64,000 nucleotides of DNA. Origin: Corynebacterium glucuronolyticum. GTDB lineage: Bacteria > Actinomycetota > Actinomycetes > Mycobacteriales > Mycobacteriaceae. The notes under the pieces were generated by a model. It was not told the DNA's origin and searched no databases. It saw only the letters and a program-made list of their open reading frames with translations. The stretch's first letter is position 1; each line of letters begins with the position of its first letter. The stretch spans positions 1-64,000 of the forward strand of contig JALFAQ010000002.1 in NCBI GenBank assembly GCA_022772305.1, written 5' to 3'. Below, in pieces: positions 8,935 to 16,392 of the stretch. Both the position numbers and the translations under genes were made by a program.

Positions 8935-11040
8935 TTAGGCCTTGGTATCAGCCTTGACAGCCTCGACCTGCTTTTCGACGATCTTCTGCGGCCACACCGT
9001 CTTCAGCAGCACGACAGCTGCGGCGGAGACGATGACACCGGCGATAATCGCAATGAGCCAGCCAATCTTCGGATCAATGGCGAAGAGCACGAACACGCCA
9101 CCGTGCGGTGCACGGGAACCAGCACCGAACAGCATGGACAGAGCACCGGTTACAGCGCCACCGGCCATCATGGACGGGATAACGCGCAGCGGGTCAGCGG
9201 CAGCGAACGGGATAGCGCCCTCGGAAACGAAGGACAGTCCGAGCAACCAGGAAGACTTGCCGTTTTCCTGCTCCGCTGGGGTGAATACGCGCGGGCGAAC
9301 AAGCGTGGCGATGGACAGCGCGATCGGGGGAACCATACCGGCGGCCATGACCGCAGCCATGATCTTGAGGGAAGCCTCGTCGCCAGCGGACAGGCCAGCC
9401 GTACCGAACAGGTACGCGGCCTTGTTCACCGGGCCACCGAGGTCGAAGCACATCATGAGGCCGAGGATGATGCCGAGCAGAACAGCGGAGGTGCCCGTCA
9501 TCGAGTTTAGCCAGTTGGTCAGACCCGTCATGATGCCGGCGAGCGGAGCGCCGAGCAGGAAGAACATGACAAGTCCCACGATGAGGGAGGTAAGCAGCGG
9601 GATGATCACCACCGGCATGAGGGAGACGATCACGCGATGCACCTTCCAGGAGCCGATCCACCACGCCACAAAGCCGGCGAGAATACCGGTTACGAGGCCA
9701 CCAATGAAGCCCGCGCCGAGCAGGACAGAGATGGCGCCACCGACGAACCCGGGGGCGATGCCCGGGCGACCGGCGATAGCGAAGGAGGTGTAGCCGGACA
9801 GGGCAGCGACGATGAAGCCCATGGCCATCTGACCCGTGGCGAACAAGACCGCGCCCAGGTAGAGGCTGAAGCCCGCCTTTGTCAGGGTCATGACCTCACC
9901 GTCAACGGTGATGTCGTGGCCAGGCAGGTTCGTGAGGGAGTAATCCGTCACGATGGTCTCCCATGCGTTGGCCATATCGTAGCCACCGAAGAGGAAGCCA
10001 AGAGCCAGAAGCAGACCGCCGGCAGCAACGAAGGGAACCATGTAGCTCACGCCGGTCATAATGGCCTGCTGAATACGCTTGGGCCAGCTCAGGGAAGAAC
10101 CAGAGTCGCCGGAATCTGCCTTGGCAGCGGAAGCATCGCCGGAGACGCGGTGTGCCTTGGGATCCTTACTTGCCGCGATGGCTTCTTCGATCATGACACG
10201 AGGTTCGTTAATGGCGCGCTTCACACCAGATTCGATAACCGGCTTACCGGCGAAGCGTTCGCGGTCCTTAACTCCTACGTCGGTAGCGAAGATGACAGCA
10301 TCGGCAGCGGCGATGGTCTCCGGATCCATCGGCGTGACGGCAGAGGAGCCCTGCGTCTCGACGGTGAGCTCCACGTTGTCCATCTCGTCGGCGGTATTGG
10401 TCAGCGAGTCCGCTGCCATGTACGTGTGAGCAATACCCGTCGGGCAGGCTGTGATAGCGACAATGCGCGTGACCTCAGCTGCGGGAGCTGCGTCCTGCTT
10501 CTCAGAGGGAACAGCGGCGACAGCAGGAGCACCTGCAGCAGCCGGAGCAGCGTCGGTGGCCGGCTTCTTCTTTTTCTTCTTCGGGGGGTTGTTGAGAACC
10601 TCGGTAATGAGGGCAACAACCTCTTCGTCGGAACCCGCGGCGCGAAGGCTAGCAACGAAATCCTTGTTAACAAGTGCGCGAGCGAGCGTGGAGAGGATCT
10701 TCAGGTGCTCACGTCCGCCACCCTCGGGGGCAGCGATGAGGAAGGTCAGGTCAGCGGGGCCGTCCGGGGCACCGAAGTCCACGGGATTCTTGAGACGGGC
10801 GAAGCCGAGAGTCGGTTCGGTCACCGCTGCGCAGCGGCAGTGGGGGATGGCCACGCCACCGGGTACGCCGGTGTGGGACTTGGCCTCACGGGCATGGGCA
10901 GCAGCCGCGAGCTCGTCAACGCTGGTCGAACGGCCGGCATCGGTCACGACGGCCGCAAGCCCCGAAATAACCTCGTCAGGCGTGGAGCCGAGCTCGGCAT
11001 CCAGCCTCACCAGGGAGGGGTTGATAATCTTTGTCTCCAT
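8935..11040 (-). CDS. fruA: PTS fructose transporter, EIIABC (FruA/PtsF)
   Basis: A 701-residue fusion that imports fructose and phosphorylates it to fructose 1-phosphate at the membrane. Domain order is A-B-C. EIIA spans about 1-150 with phospho-His67 in VAIPHCRC. A Lys/Ala/Pro-rich linker with a KKKKKK run at 154-159 follows. EIIB is at about 190-285 with phospho-Cys199 in ITACPTGIAHTYMA. EIIC from about 310 carries 8-10 transmembrane segments. It is the last gene of a fruR-fruK-fruA operon, 75 bases after fruK. Called ptsF in C. glutamicum. Confidence 0.96.
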   Translation of the reverse strand: METKIINPSLVRLDAELGSTPDEVISGLAAVVTDAGRSTSVDELAAAAHAREAKSHTGVPGGVAIPHCRCAAVTEPTLGFARLKNPVDFGAPDGPADLTFLIAAPEGGGREHLKILSTLARALVNKDFVASLRAAGSDEEVVALITEVLNNPPKKKKKKPATDAAPAAAGAPAVAAVPSEKQDAAPAAEVTRIVAITACPTGIAHTYMAADSLTNTADEMDNVELTVETQGSSAVTPMDPETIAAADAVIFATDVGVKDRERFAGKPVIESGVKRAINEPRVMIEEAIAASKDPKAHRVSGDASAAKADSGDSGSSLSWPKRIQQAIMTGVSYMVPFVAAGGLLLALGFLFGGYDMANAWETIVTDYSLTNLPGHDITVDGEVMTLTKAGFSLYLGAVLFATGQMAMGFIVAALSGYTSFAIAGRPGIAPGFVGGAISVLLGAGFIGGLVTGILAGFVAWWIGSWKVHRVIVSLMPVVIIPLLTSLIVGLVMFFLLGAPLAGIMTGLTNWLNSMTGTSAVLLGIILGLMMCFDLGGPVNKAAYLFGTAGLSAGDEASLKIMAAVMAAGMVPPIALSIATLVRPRVFTPAEQENGKSSWLLGLSFVSEGAIPFAAADPLRVIPSMMAGGAVTGALSMLFGAGSRAPHGGVFVLFAIDPKIGWLIAIIAGVIVSAAAVVLLKTVWPQKIVEKQVEAVKADTKA

Positions 11041-11115
11041 GAGTCAGTAGATTCCTTCGATTCTCTGTGCGTACAGCCAAGGGCTGCGGGATGAAATGAA
11101 ACTTGTAATTCGTGG

Positions 11116-12078
11116 TTAGAGCGCGCGGGCTTCCGTCTGCTCCAGGTTGATCTGGTCCGGGGAGGGGATCGTCGTTCCTGGGAGTGCCGTTGCAGCCGAG
11201 CCGTAGGCAACCGCCATCGCTGCGCTTTCCACCATCGGCTTGCCTAGGTGCCGGGCGCGGAGGAAACCAGCAAGAGAGCTGTCGCCTGCGCCGACGGTGG
11301 AAACCGGATCTGTGGGTGGGGGAGTGGCCAGGAAAGATCCCTCGGGTGAGACGAGGAGGGCGCCGGCAGCACCCAAGGTGATGAGCGCGAGTTGCACGCC
11401 CTTTGCCTGAAGCTGCGTGGCGGCTTCGATCACCGGACCGTAGGAACCGCTCTTACCGGCGGTCTCCAACGCGTTACCATCGATGCCCAGGATCTGGCCA
11501 AGCTCGAAGGCATTCGGCTTGATAAGATCCGGTGCGGTCTCCGGGAAGGACGCAGCGAGCTCCTGTAGCGGCTTATCTGACGTATCCACGCAGATCATCA
11601 CATCCGGCGTTTCCTTCCGCAGGAGGCGAACCATCTGTGCGTACCAATCAGTGGGCAGTCCCGGGGGCAAAGAGCCTGCGAAGACAACGACATCTGCCTC
11701 GTGTGCCTCCCCGAGGATGGCCTTTTCGAATACAGAGCGTTCCTCTGCGGAAAGCTCCGCACCACTTTCATTGAGTTTCGTGGTCGTGCCATCGGGTTCG
11801 CAGAGCGTGACGTTGGTGCGTACCTGGCCGGCGATATCTACGCGGCGCTGGGGCACACCAGTGCGGTCAAGCAAACCGATGAAGTAGTCGTCGGCATGCG
11901 CGGGGAAGATAGCCTTGGTGGGCACATCTGCCTTGTGGAGTGCTACGGACACGTTGATGCCCTTGCCGCCGGCGACGGACTCGTGTCCGGTTAGCCTATG
12001 GACGGAGTCTCTTTCCAGGAAACCTGGAAGATACAGCGTCTGGTCGATGGACGGGTTAGCCGTCACGGTAACAATCAT
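11116..12078 (-). CDS. fruK: 1-phosphofructokinase FruK
   Basis: A 320-residue PfkB-family sugar kinase that converts fructose 1-phosphate, the product of FruA, to fructose 1,6-bisphosphate. The N-terminal signature SVAGGKGINVSVAL and the C-terminal ATP/catalytic motif STVGAGDSSLAGF, with the catalytic Asp, are intact. Its start overlaps the fruR stop by four bases (ATGA at 12075-12078), so translation is coupled. The PTS context favours 1-phosphofructokinase over other PfkB substrates. Confidence 0.95.
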   Translation of the reverse strand: MIVTVTANPSIDQTLYLPGFLERDSVHRLTGHESVAGGKGINVSVALHKADVPTKAIFPAHADDYFIGLLDRTGVPQRRVDIAGQVRTNVTLCEPDGTTTKLNESGAELSAEERSVFEKAILGEAHEADVVVFAGSLPPGLPTDWYAQMVRLLRKETPDVMICVDTSDKPLQELAASFPETAPDLIKPNAFELGQILGIDGNALETAGKSGSYGPVIEAATQLQAKGVQLALITLGAAGALLVSPEGSFLATPPPTDPVSTVGAGDSSLAGFLRARHLGKPMVESAAMAVAYGSAATALPGTTIPSPDQINLEQTEARAL

Positions 12079-12905
12079 GCAGTAACAACCTTTATGTTGT
12101 ATTGGAAACAGGTTTCTAGAAATTCTCGTGGCGCGTGAATATCGGTCACGATCGCGTCAACTGTGGTCAGCTGAGCGAATGTAACTAGGAAGTCGCGGCC
12201 GATCTTGGAGGAATCCACCAGCGCCACCGTCTTCTTCGCAGAACGAGCGATGGCGCTTTTCACAGCAGCCTCGGTCGGATCGGGCGTCGAAAAGCCGTGT
12301 GAGGGGGTGACACCGTTAGCCGCGATGAAAGCGATATCCGCGCGCAGCGAATAGAAGTGGCGTGCTGCCGCTTCGCCAACGATGGCGCGGGTGTACGGAC
12401 GAACATTTCCGCCAACAACGTTGACTCCCGTGAGTCCACCACCGGACAAAATCTCAGCGACGGGCATGGAGTTCGTCACCACTGTGGATCCCTTGTCGGG
12501 AGAGGACTGGCGCAGTGCAGCTGCGAGAGCCGCAGTCGTCGTGCCCGCGTCGATAGTAATAGAGCACGGTCCCTGGGGGATGAGCTCCATGGCGGCACGC
12601 GCGATCGCCGTCTTCTCTGGCATATGCTGCTGGGTCTTATCGGAGTACGCAGTCTCTTCGCGGTAACTCGGGGCCGCGACCTGTACCAAGTTGGCGGTGT
12701 AATTTTCGGGGCCAAACCCTTTATGAGTGGGCGGAATAGCTCCGCCGTGGACTCGTCGCACGAGACCCATCTTCTCCAGTTTCGCCAGATCCCGTCGAGC
12801 GGTTTCTGGGGCAACACCACACGCTTTGGCCAGCGCTGGTACGCTGACGTGGCCGTCTCTTGCAAGCGAAGATTCAATGAGCTCTTGGCGTTCTGAGAAC
12901 CTCAT
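12075..12905 (-). CDS. fruR: DeoR-family regulator of the fructose operon (FruR)
   Basis: A 276-residue DeoR-type repressor, first gene of the fruR-fruK-fruA operon. The N-terminal winged helix-turn-helix is HVSVPALAKACGVAPETARRDLAKLEKMGLVRRVHGGAI, and the C-terminal sugar-phosphate sensor domain carries the usual IDAGTTTAALA and VALVDSSKIG segments. Fructose 1-phosphate is the likely effector by analogy with C. glutamicum FruR. It is one of two DeoR proteins here; the other is SugR. Confidence 0.88.
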   Translation of the reverse strand: MRFSERQELIESSLARDGHVSVPALAKACGVAPETARRDLAKLEKMGLVRRVHGGAIPPTHKGFGPENYTANLVQVAAPSYREETAYSDKTQQHMPEKTAIARAAMELIPQGPCSITIDAGTTTAALAAALRQSSPDKGSTVVTNSMPVAEILSGGGLTGVNVVGGNVRPYTRAIVGEAAARHFYSLRADIAFIAANGVTPSHGFSTPDPTEAAVKSAIARSAKKTVALVDSSKIGRDFLVTFAQLTTVDAIVTDIHAPREFLETCFQYNIKVVTA

Positions 12906-13213
12906 GCGCCTCCTCCTTCCTTACATGCGCCACACCGTCATCCGTGAAGCCAGGCCCAACTTAGGGCGCAATCATGGCGACCTCACGGTGTGTGATCCAA
13001 GCGATCGCCACCTGCTAGTGAGGGAAAACGGACACCTTTTGCGGTGGGAAGTACCAACGCTGATGATGTTCGCATTCGTCCTGTGCAAAGTGGTGAACGA
13101 CCTGTGTTTACACTCTAATATGCAGATGTGCGGATGAGAAGGTGCGCATAGTCAATGAGACTCACGACACGTCGGCAATGACTGAAACCGGGCATTTTTT
13201 CTCAAGAAGGCAC
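12906..13213. other. Intergenic gap between fruR and sugR, no gene
   Basis: No credible reading frame. A TAATAT at 13116-13121 with a weak upstream hexamer (GTGAAC, 17-base spacer) could be a plus-strand promoter that now drives nothing recognisable. In C. glutamicum this place is occupied by ptsI. Confidence 0.5.
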
Positions 13214-13247
13214 GAAAAACCGAGGGGTGCGTCTGCATCCCCTCGGT
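13214..13247 (-). terminator. Terminator after sugR
   Basis: Nine-base arms ACCGAGGGG and CCCCTCGGT flank an 11-base loop. On the minus strand they are followed by TTTTT, just downstream of the sugR stop. Confidence 0.88.
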
Positions 13248-13255
13248 CAAATAAG

Positions 13256-14038
13256 TTACGCGTCTGCGATGATGACGTTGATGGAGCGTTCACGCATCGC
13301 ATCGACGAAGCTTTGTGGCGCGCCCGTATCGGTGATGACAACGTCGATATCGTCGAGGGAAGCAAACGAAACGAGGTAGTCGGATCCCATCTTGGTGGAG
13401 TCGCACATGGCAACCACCGTACGCGCGTTCGTAATCATTGCCCGCTTCACAGCGGCCTCCTGGCTATCGGCTGTTGAAAGGCCGTGATCCAGGGTGAGGG
13501 CATTGGTGCCGATGAAAGCGACATCGGCACGCATCAGGGCGAGGGTGCGGAGGGCGGTGTCACCGACGACGGCCTGGGTAATCGCGCGAACGCTGCCACC
13601 GAGGAGCTGTACTTCGTCCAGACCTGCAGAGGCAAGATCCAGAGCAATGGAAAGACAGTTGGTGACAATGGACCACTTCTTCGCATCGGGATGCTCAGCA
13701 AGCATGTGCGCGAGCTGCATGACAGTAGTACCGGCATCGAGGAACATGCCTCCCTGTGGTTCGGGCAGGAACTTCAACGCGGCTTTAGCGATTTCATGCT
13801 TCGCGCCCGATGCGCTCCGTGCGCGGATATCCACGCTGCGTTCCGTCGTCTGGTAATTCTGGCTGGCGACTGCACCGCCGTGTACGCGGTGTACCGCGCC
13901 CTCCTGGTTAAGGACGGCCAAATCCCTACGAATTGTCTCGGCAGTGACATTAAACCTCTCGGCGAGTTCGGTCACGTTCACGCGACCTTCGACCGCGGTC
14001 AGCGAGGTGATCTGTCGCCTACGTTCTTCTGCATACAC
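13256..14038 (-). CDS. sugR: DeoR-family global PTS regulator SugR
   Basis: A 260-residue DeoR regulator starting MYAEERRRQITSLTAVEGRVNV, which closely matches my memory of C. glutamicum SugR, the repressor of PTS and glycolytic genes. The N-terminal HTH reads VTELAERFNVTAETIRRDLAVLNQEGAVHRVHGGAV. The sensor domain contains FLDAGTTVMQLAHML and VVAMCDSTKMGSDYLVSF. Its position next to lexA on the same strand also matches SugR. Sugar phosphates are the expected effectors. Confidence 0.88.
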   Translation of the reverse strand: MYAEERRRQITSLTAVEGRVNVTELAERFNVTAETIRRDLAVLNQEGAVHRVHGGAVASQNYQTTERSVDIRARSASGAKHEIAKAALKFLPEPQGGMFLDAGTTVMQLAHMLAEHPDAKKWSIVTNCLSIALDLASAGLDEVQLLGGSVRAITQAVVGDTALRTLALMRADVAFIGTNALTLDHGLSTADSQEAAVKRAMITNARTVVAMCDSTKMGSDYLVSFASLDDIDVVITDTGAPQSFVDAMRERSINVIIADA

Positions 14039-14413
14039 TGTCGGTCACTCCATTCCTGATATCGCCTGGCTTCATCCCCCTAGCGGGTGTAGCCTGGCTC
14101 GCCGATGCGACCGAATCATTGTCTGAGGCGGTGTACTCAGCGTAAAACAGTGGCAATCGGGCATTGAGACGGTGTCTCCTAATTAAAACCAACACTATTG
14201 TGGCATGATTTTTGTGGGTTTGCTTGCGTTCGGGCATCAGTGGTTTGGGAATTGTCTGCCATATAAAGGGGTGATTGGTGTTCATCGATTTCCGAAAACG
14301 TTTTGACGTGAGAAAATATCAGAAAAATGGAGGAACTTCGAATGGGCAAACAAAAACCAAAAGATGTCTAGGTGGGCATCCGTCCTCCCCTCATGTGGGG
14401 TTAAGCGTCGCAT
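14039..14413. other. Intergenic region upstream of sugR and downstream of lexA
   Basis: AT-rich, with no long reading frame. It must contain the sugR promoter on the minus strand. On the plus strand it carries a nine-codon ORF with a strong Shine-Dalgarno sequence, listed separately. Confidence 0.5.
14342..14371 (+). CDS. Possible nine-residue micro-ORF
   Basis: ATG at 14342 reads MGKQKPKDV then TAG. A perfect GGAGG (14329-14333) sits 8 bases upstream, better than the sites of most real genes here. A TATAAA box lies about 70 bases upstream. It may be a leader peptide or chance. There is no plus-strand gene closely downstream for it to control, since lexA is on the other strand. Confidence 0.25.
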   Translation: MGKQKPKDV

Positions 14414-14447
14414 GAAAAAGCCCGGCGTGCGTGCTGCAGGCCGGGCG
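14414..14447 (-). terminator. Terminator after lexA
   Basis: Arms GCCCGGC and GCCGGGC flank a 13-base loop; on the minus strand TTTTTC follows. It lies 17 bases after the lexA stop. Confidence 0.85.
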
Positions 14448-14463
14448 GGGTGGTCGAGGGTTT

Positions 14464-15174
14464 TTAGTAACTGCGGAAAACAGCGGTGACGATGCCGAGG
14501 ATTTCTGCGTCGTTACCGGGGATAGGGTCGAAGTTTTCGTTGTAGGGGAGGAGCCAAACACCCGTGGAATCCTTGTGGAATTCCTTCACGGTTGCCTCGC
14601 CGTCAATAAGTGCCGCAACGAAATCGCCCTTTTCAGCAATGGACTGCCTCTTGCAGATCACCCAATCGCCATCCATGATGCCGGCATCCTTCATGGAGCG
14701 ACCATTGACCTCGAGCATAAATAGCTCACCGTCACCCACAAGCTCGGACGGCAGGGGCATGTACTCTTCGATGGTCTCCTCGGCGAGTACGGGGAGTCCG
14801 GCGGAAATCGTTCCCACGACGGGGATGTAGGTGGGCTGAACAAACCCTTCCTTCAAAACCCCGTCCTCATCGACTGTGACCTTTGATTCTTCGGGTGCGG
14901 TCTGACGAAGGTGGCGAACGTCGACGGCACGAGGCTTGTTCGGGTCGCGCTTGAGGAACCCCTTCTTTTCCAGCTCCTTGAGCTGATAAGCGACAGAGGA
15001 GGTCGACTGAAGGCCAGTGGCATCTCCGATTTCCCGAATGCTTGGCGGGTAGCCACGGAGAGCGACCGAGTCCCGGATGACCTCCATAATGCGCTTCTGT
15101 CGATCCGACAAAACCCGCTGATCGAGGTGCTTCTTGCCGGAACTGTGCTCAGAGCGCTTTTTCTTCGTTGCCAT
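14464..15174 (-). CDS. lexA: SOS repressor LexA
   Basis: A repressor-protease of the SOS regulon. I chose ATG 15174 (MATKKKRSEHSSG, 236 residues) because a GTAAGGAAG site lies about 5 bases upstream; the track start adds eight residues. The winged HTH spans about 20-85 (YPPSIREIGDATGLQSTSSV). The self-cleavage site is Ala125-Gly126 (TISAGLPVLAEE) and the catalytic dyad is Ser160 (NGRSMKDAG) and Lys197 (GEATVKEF). It is divergent from the divS-like gene, with a candidate SOS box in between. Confidence 0.97.
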   Translation of the reverse strand: MATKKKRSEHSSGKKHLDQRVLSDRQKRIMEVIRDSVALRGYPPSIREIGDATGLQSTSSVAYQLKELEKKGFLKRDPNKPRAVDVRHLRQTAPEESKVTVDEDGVLKEGFVQPTYIPVVGTISAGLPVLAEETIEEYMPLPSELVGDGELFMLEVNGRSMKDAGIMDGDWVICKRQSIAEKGDFVAALIDGEATVKEFHKDSTGVWLLPYNENFDPIPGNDAEILGIVTAVFRSY

Positions 15175-15271
15175 CGTCTTCCTTACCCGTGTTCTCAACG
15201 GCCGGTGATGGGGTTCATCGTGACCGTTACAAGTGGTGATCTCCGTTATTGAGTTCTCATTCTAACAAAGA

Positions 15272-15287
15272 TACAACAGGTGTTCGA
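15272..15287. promoter_or_regulatory. Candidate LexA (SOS) box
   Basis: TACAACAGGTGTTCGA matches the actinobacterial consensus TCGAAC-N4-GTTCGA at 10 of 12 fixed positions. It covers the presumed -35 region of lexA (minus-strand -10 TAGAAT at 15262-15267), as expected for autorepression. Confidence 0.6.
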
Positions 15288-15329
15288 GAGGGTAACCCGA
15301 ATGTCGAAAGAAGTGTAGTATAAACCGGG

Positions 15330-15358
15330 TTTACAGGATCGCTCAGATGTTCTAATAT
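15330..15358 (+). promoter_or_regulatory. Sigma-A-type promoter of the divS-like gene
   Basis: TTTACA (15330-15335) and TAATAT (15353-15358) are separated by exactly 17 bases, a near-consensus housekeeping promoter about 90 bases upstream of the ATG. A TTCGAA lies just downstream and might be part of a second LexA site. Confidence 0.65.
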
Positions 15359-15447
15359 GGGTGTGTGTTCGAAAAGCGACGCGACGTGTGGACCCACGAT
15401 TGTAGGGTAGGTCGCGTACAAGAAAAACAAACAAAGGAAGATCCACA

Positions 15448-15828
15448 ATGTCTCTTGCAATGAGGAACGTACAACAGGTTAACAGTATGAATGGTTGCCA
15501 CAGGAATGTGGTTCCAGCTGCTGCGGTATGGAACGGCGGAGCCCCAACGGGGATGGGCCGTCGCGGGCACACTGTTCGAACCGTTCCTAGCGGGCATCGA
15601 ACATCTACACGTTCGGTTCCTTGCCGCGAGGTCGTAACTAACTCTTCGAACGAAGATACGGGCACGATCGAACCGGTGGCACACTCGTCACTTGGAGCTA
15701 AGGCTCGGGATATGGGGATTGGCCTGCTATTTGGCCTTGTACTCATCGGTTCGCTGTTTATGGGATCGGGTGAACAGCAGATGAACGAGGACATCGCACA
15801 GCTAGAAACGTCTCTTGTAGCCCATTAG
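15448..15828 (+). CDS. divS: DivS-like SOS-induced division suppressor
   Basis: A 126-residue protein with one transmembrane segment near the C-terminus (GIGLLFGLVLIGSLFMG, about residues 90-106) and a low-complexity N-terminal part. The ATG follows AAAGGAAG by 8 bases. Its place, divergent from lexA and just before nrdR, matches divS of C. glutamicum, a LexA-controlled inhibitor of cell division. The call rests mainly on position, single-pass topology and the near-consensus promoter; sequence conservation could not be tested. Confidence 0.65.
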   Translation: MSLAMRNVQQVNSMNGCHRNVVPAAAVWNGGAPTGMGRRGHTVRTVPSGHRTSTRSVPCREVVTNSSNEDTGTIEPVAHSSLGAKARDMGIGLLFGLVLIGSLFMGSGEQQMNEDIAQLETSLVAH

Positions 15829-15927
15829 CCTGCACAAAGTCGGACAGCCTCGCACACGTTACTAAGCTGGATGGGGTAGAGAGACGAGGGATCTCGTTAC
15901 CGGTTTTGGTAGGTGGTGAGGAGAGTT

Positions 15928-16392
15928 ATGCACTGTCCGTTTTGTAAATGTGCAACCAGCCGAGTCATTGACTCGCGTGTGGTCGACCAGGGGAGCGCAA
16001 TTAGGCGCAGGCGAGAGTGCCCGCAGTGCAAGGGGCGCTTTACCACTATGGAACAGGCCGTGCTCCTGGTACTTAAGCGCAATGGGCTGACCGAGCCGTT
16101 CAGCCGTGAAAAGGTCATTCGGGGTGTCAGACGGGCATGTCAAGGGCGATCTGTTTCGGAGGACTCCCTCAAGAAGCTCGCACAGGAAGTTGAACTCACC
16201 GTGCGACAGAAGGGCTCATCTCAAATTCCCGCCAACGATATCGGCAAGGCGATTCTTCGTCCTCTGCGCGATCTTGACGAGGTTGCCTATCTCCGATTCG
16301 CATCCGTATATAAGTCTTTTGACTCTGCGGATGATTTCGAAAAGGAGATCAGACAGTTGCGCCGCGACGAGCGGCGCGAAAACCGCATCTAG
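15928..16392 (+). CDS. nrdR: Transcriptional repressor NrdR
   Basis: A zinc-finger/ATP-cone repressor of ribonucleotide reductase genes. I chose ATG 15928 because the protein then begins MHCPFC as in the family (154 residues) and a GAGGAG site lies directly upstream. Zinc ligands are Cys3, Cys6, Cys31 and Cys34. The ATP-cone begins at about residue 45 ([19 protein letters not shown]) and senses ATP/dATP. The stop codon shares the tetramer CTAG with the stop of the convergent hrpA gene. Confidence 0.97.
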   Translation: MHCPFCKCATSRVIDSRVVDQGSAIRRRRECPQCKGRFTTMEQAVLLVLKRNGLTEPFSREKVIRGVRRACQGRSVSEDSLKKLAQEVELTVRQKGSSQIPANDIGKAILRPLRDLDEVAYLRFASVYKSFDSADDFEKEIRQLRRDERRENRI

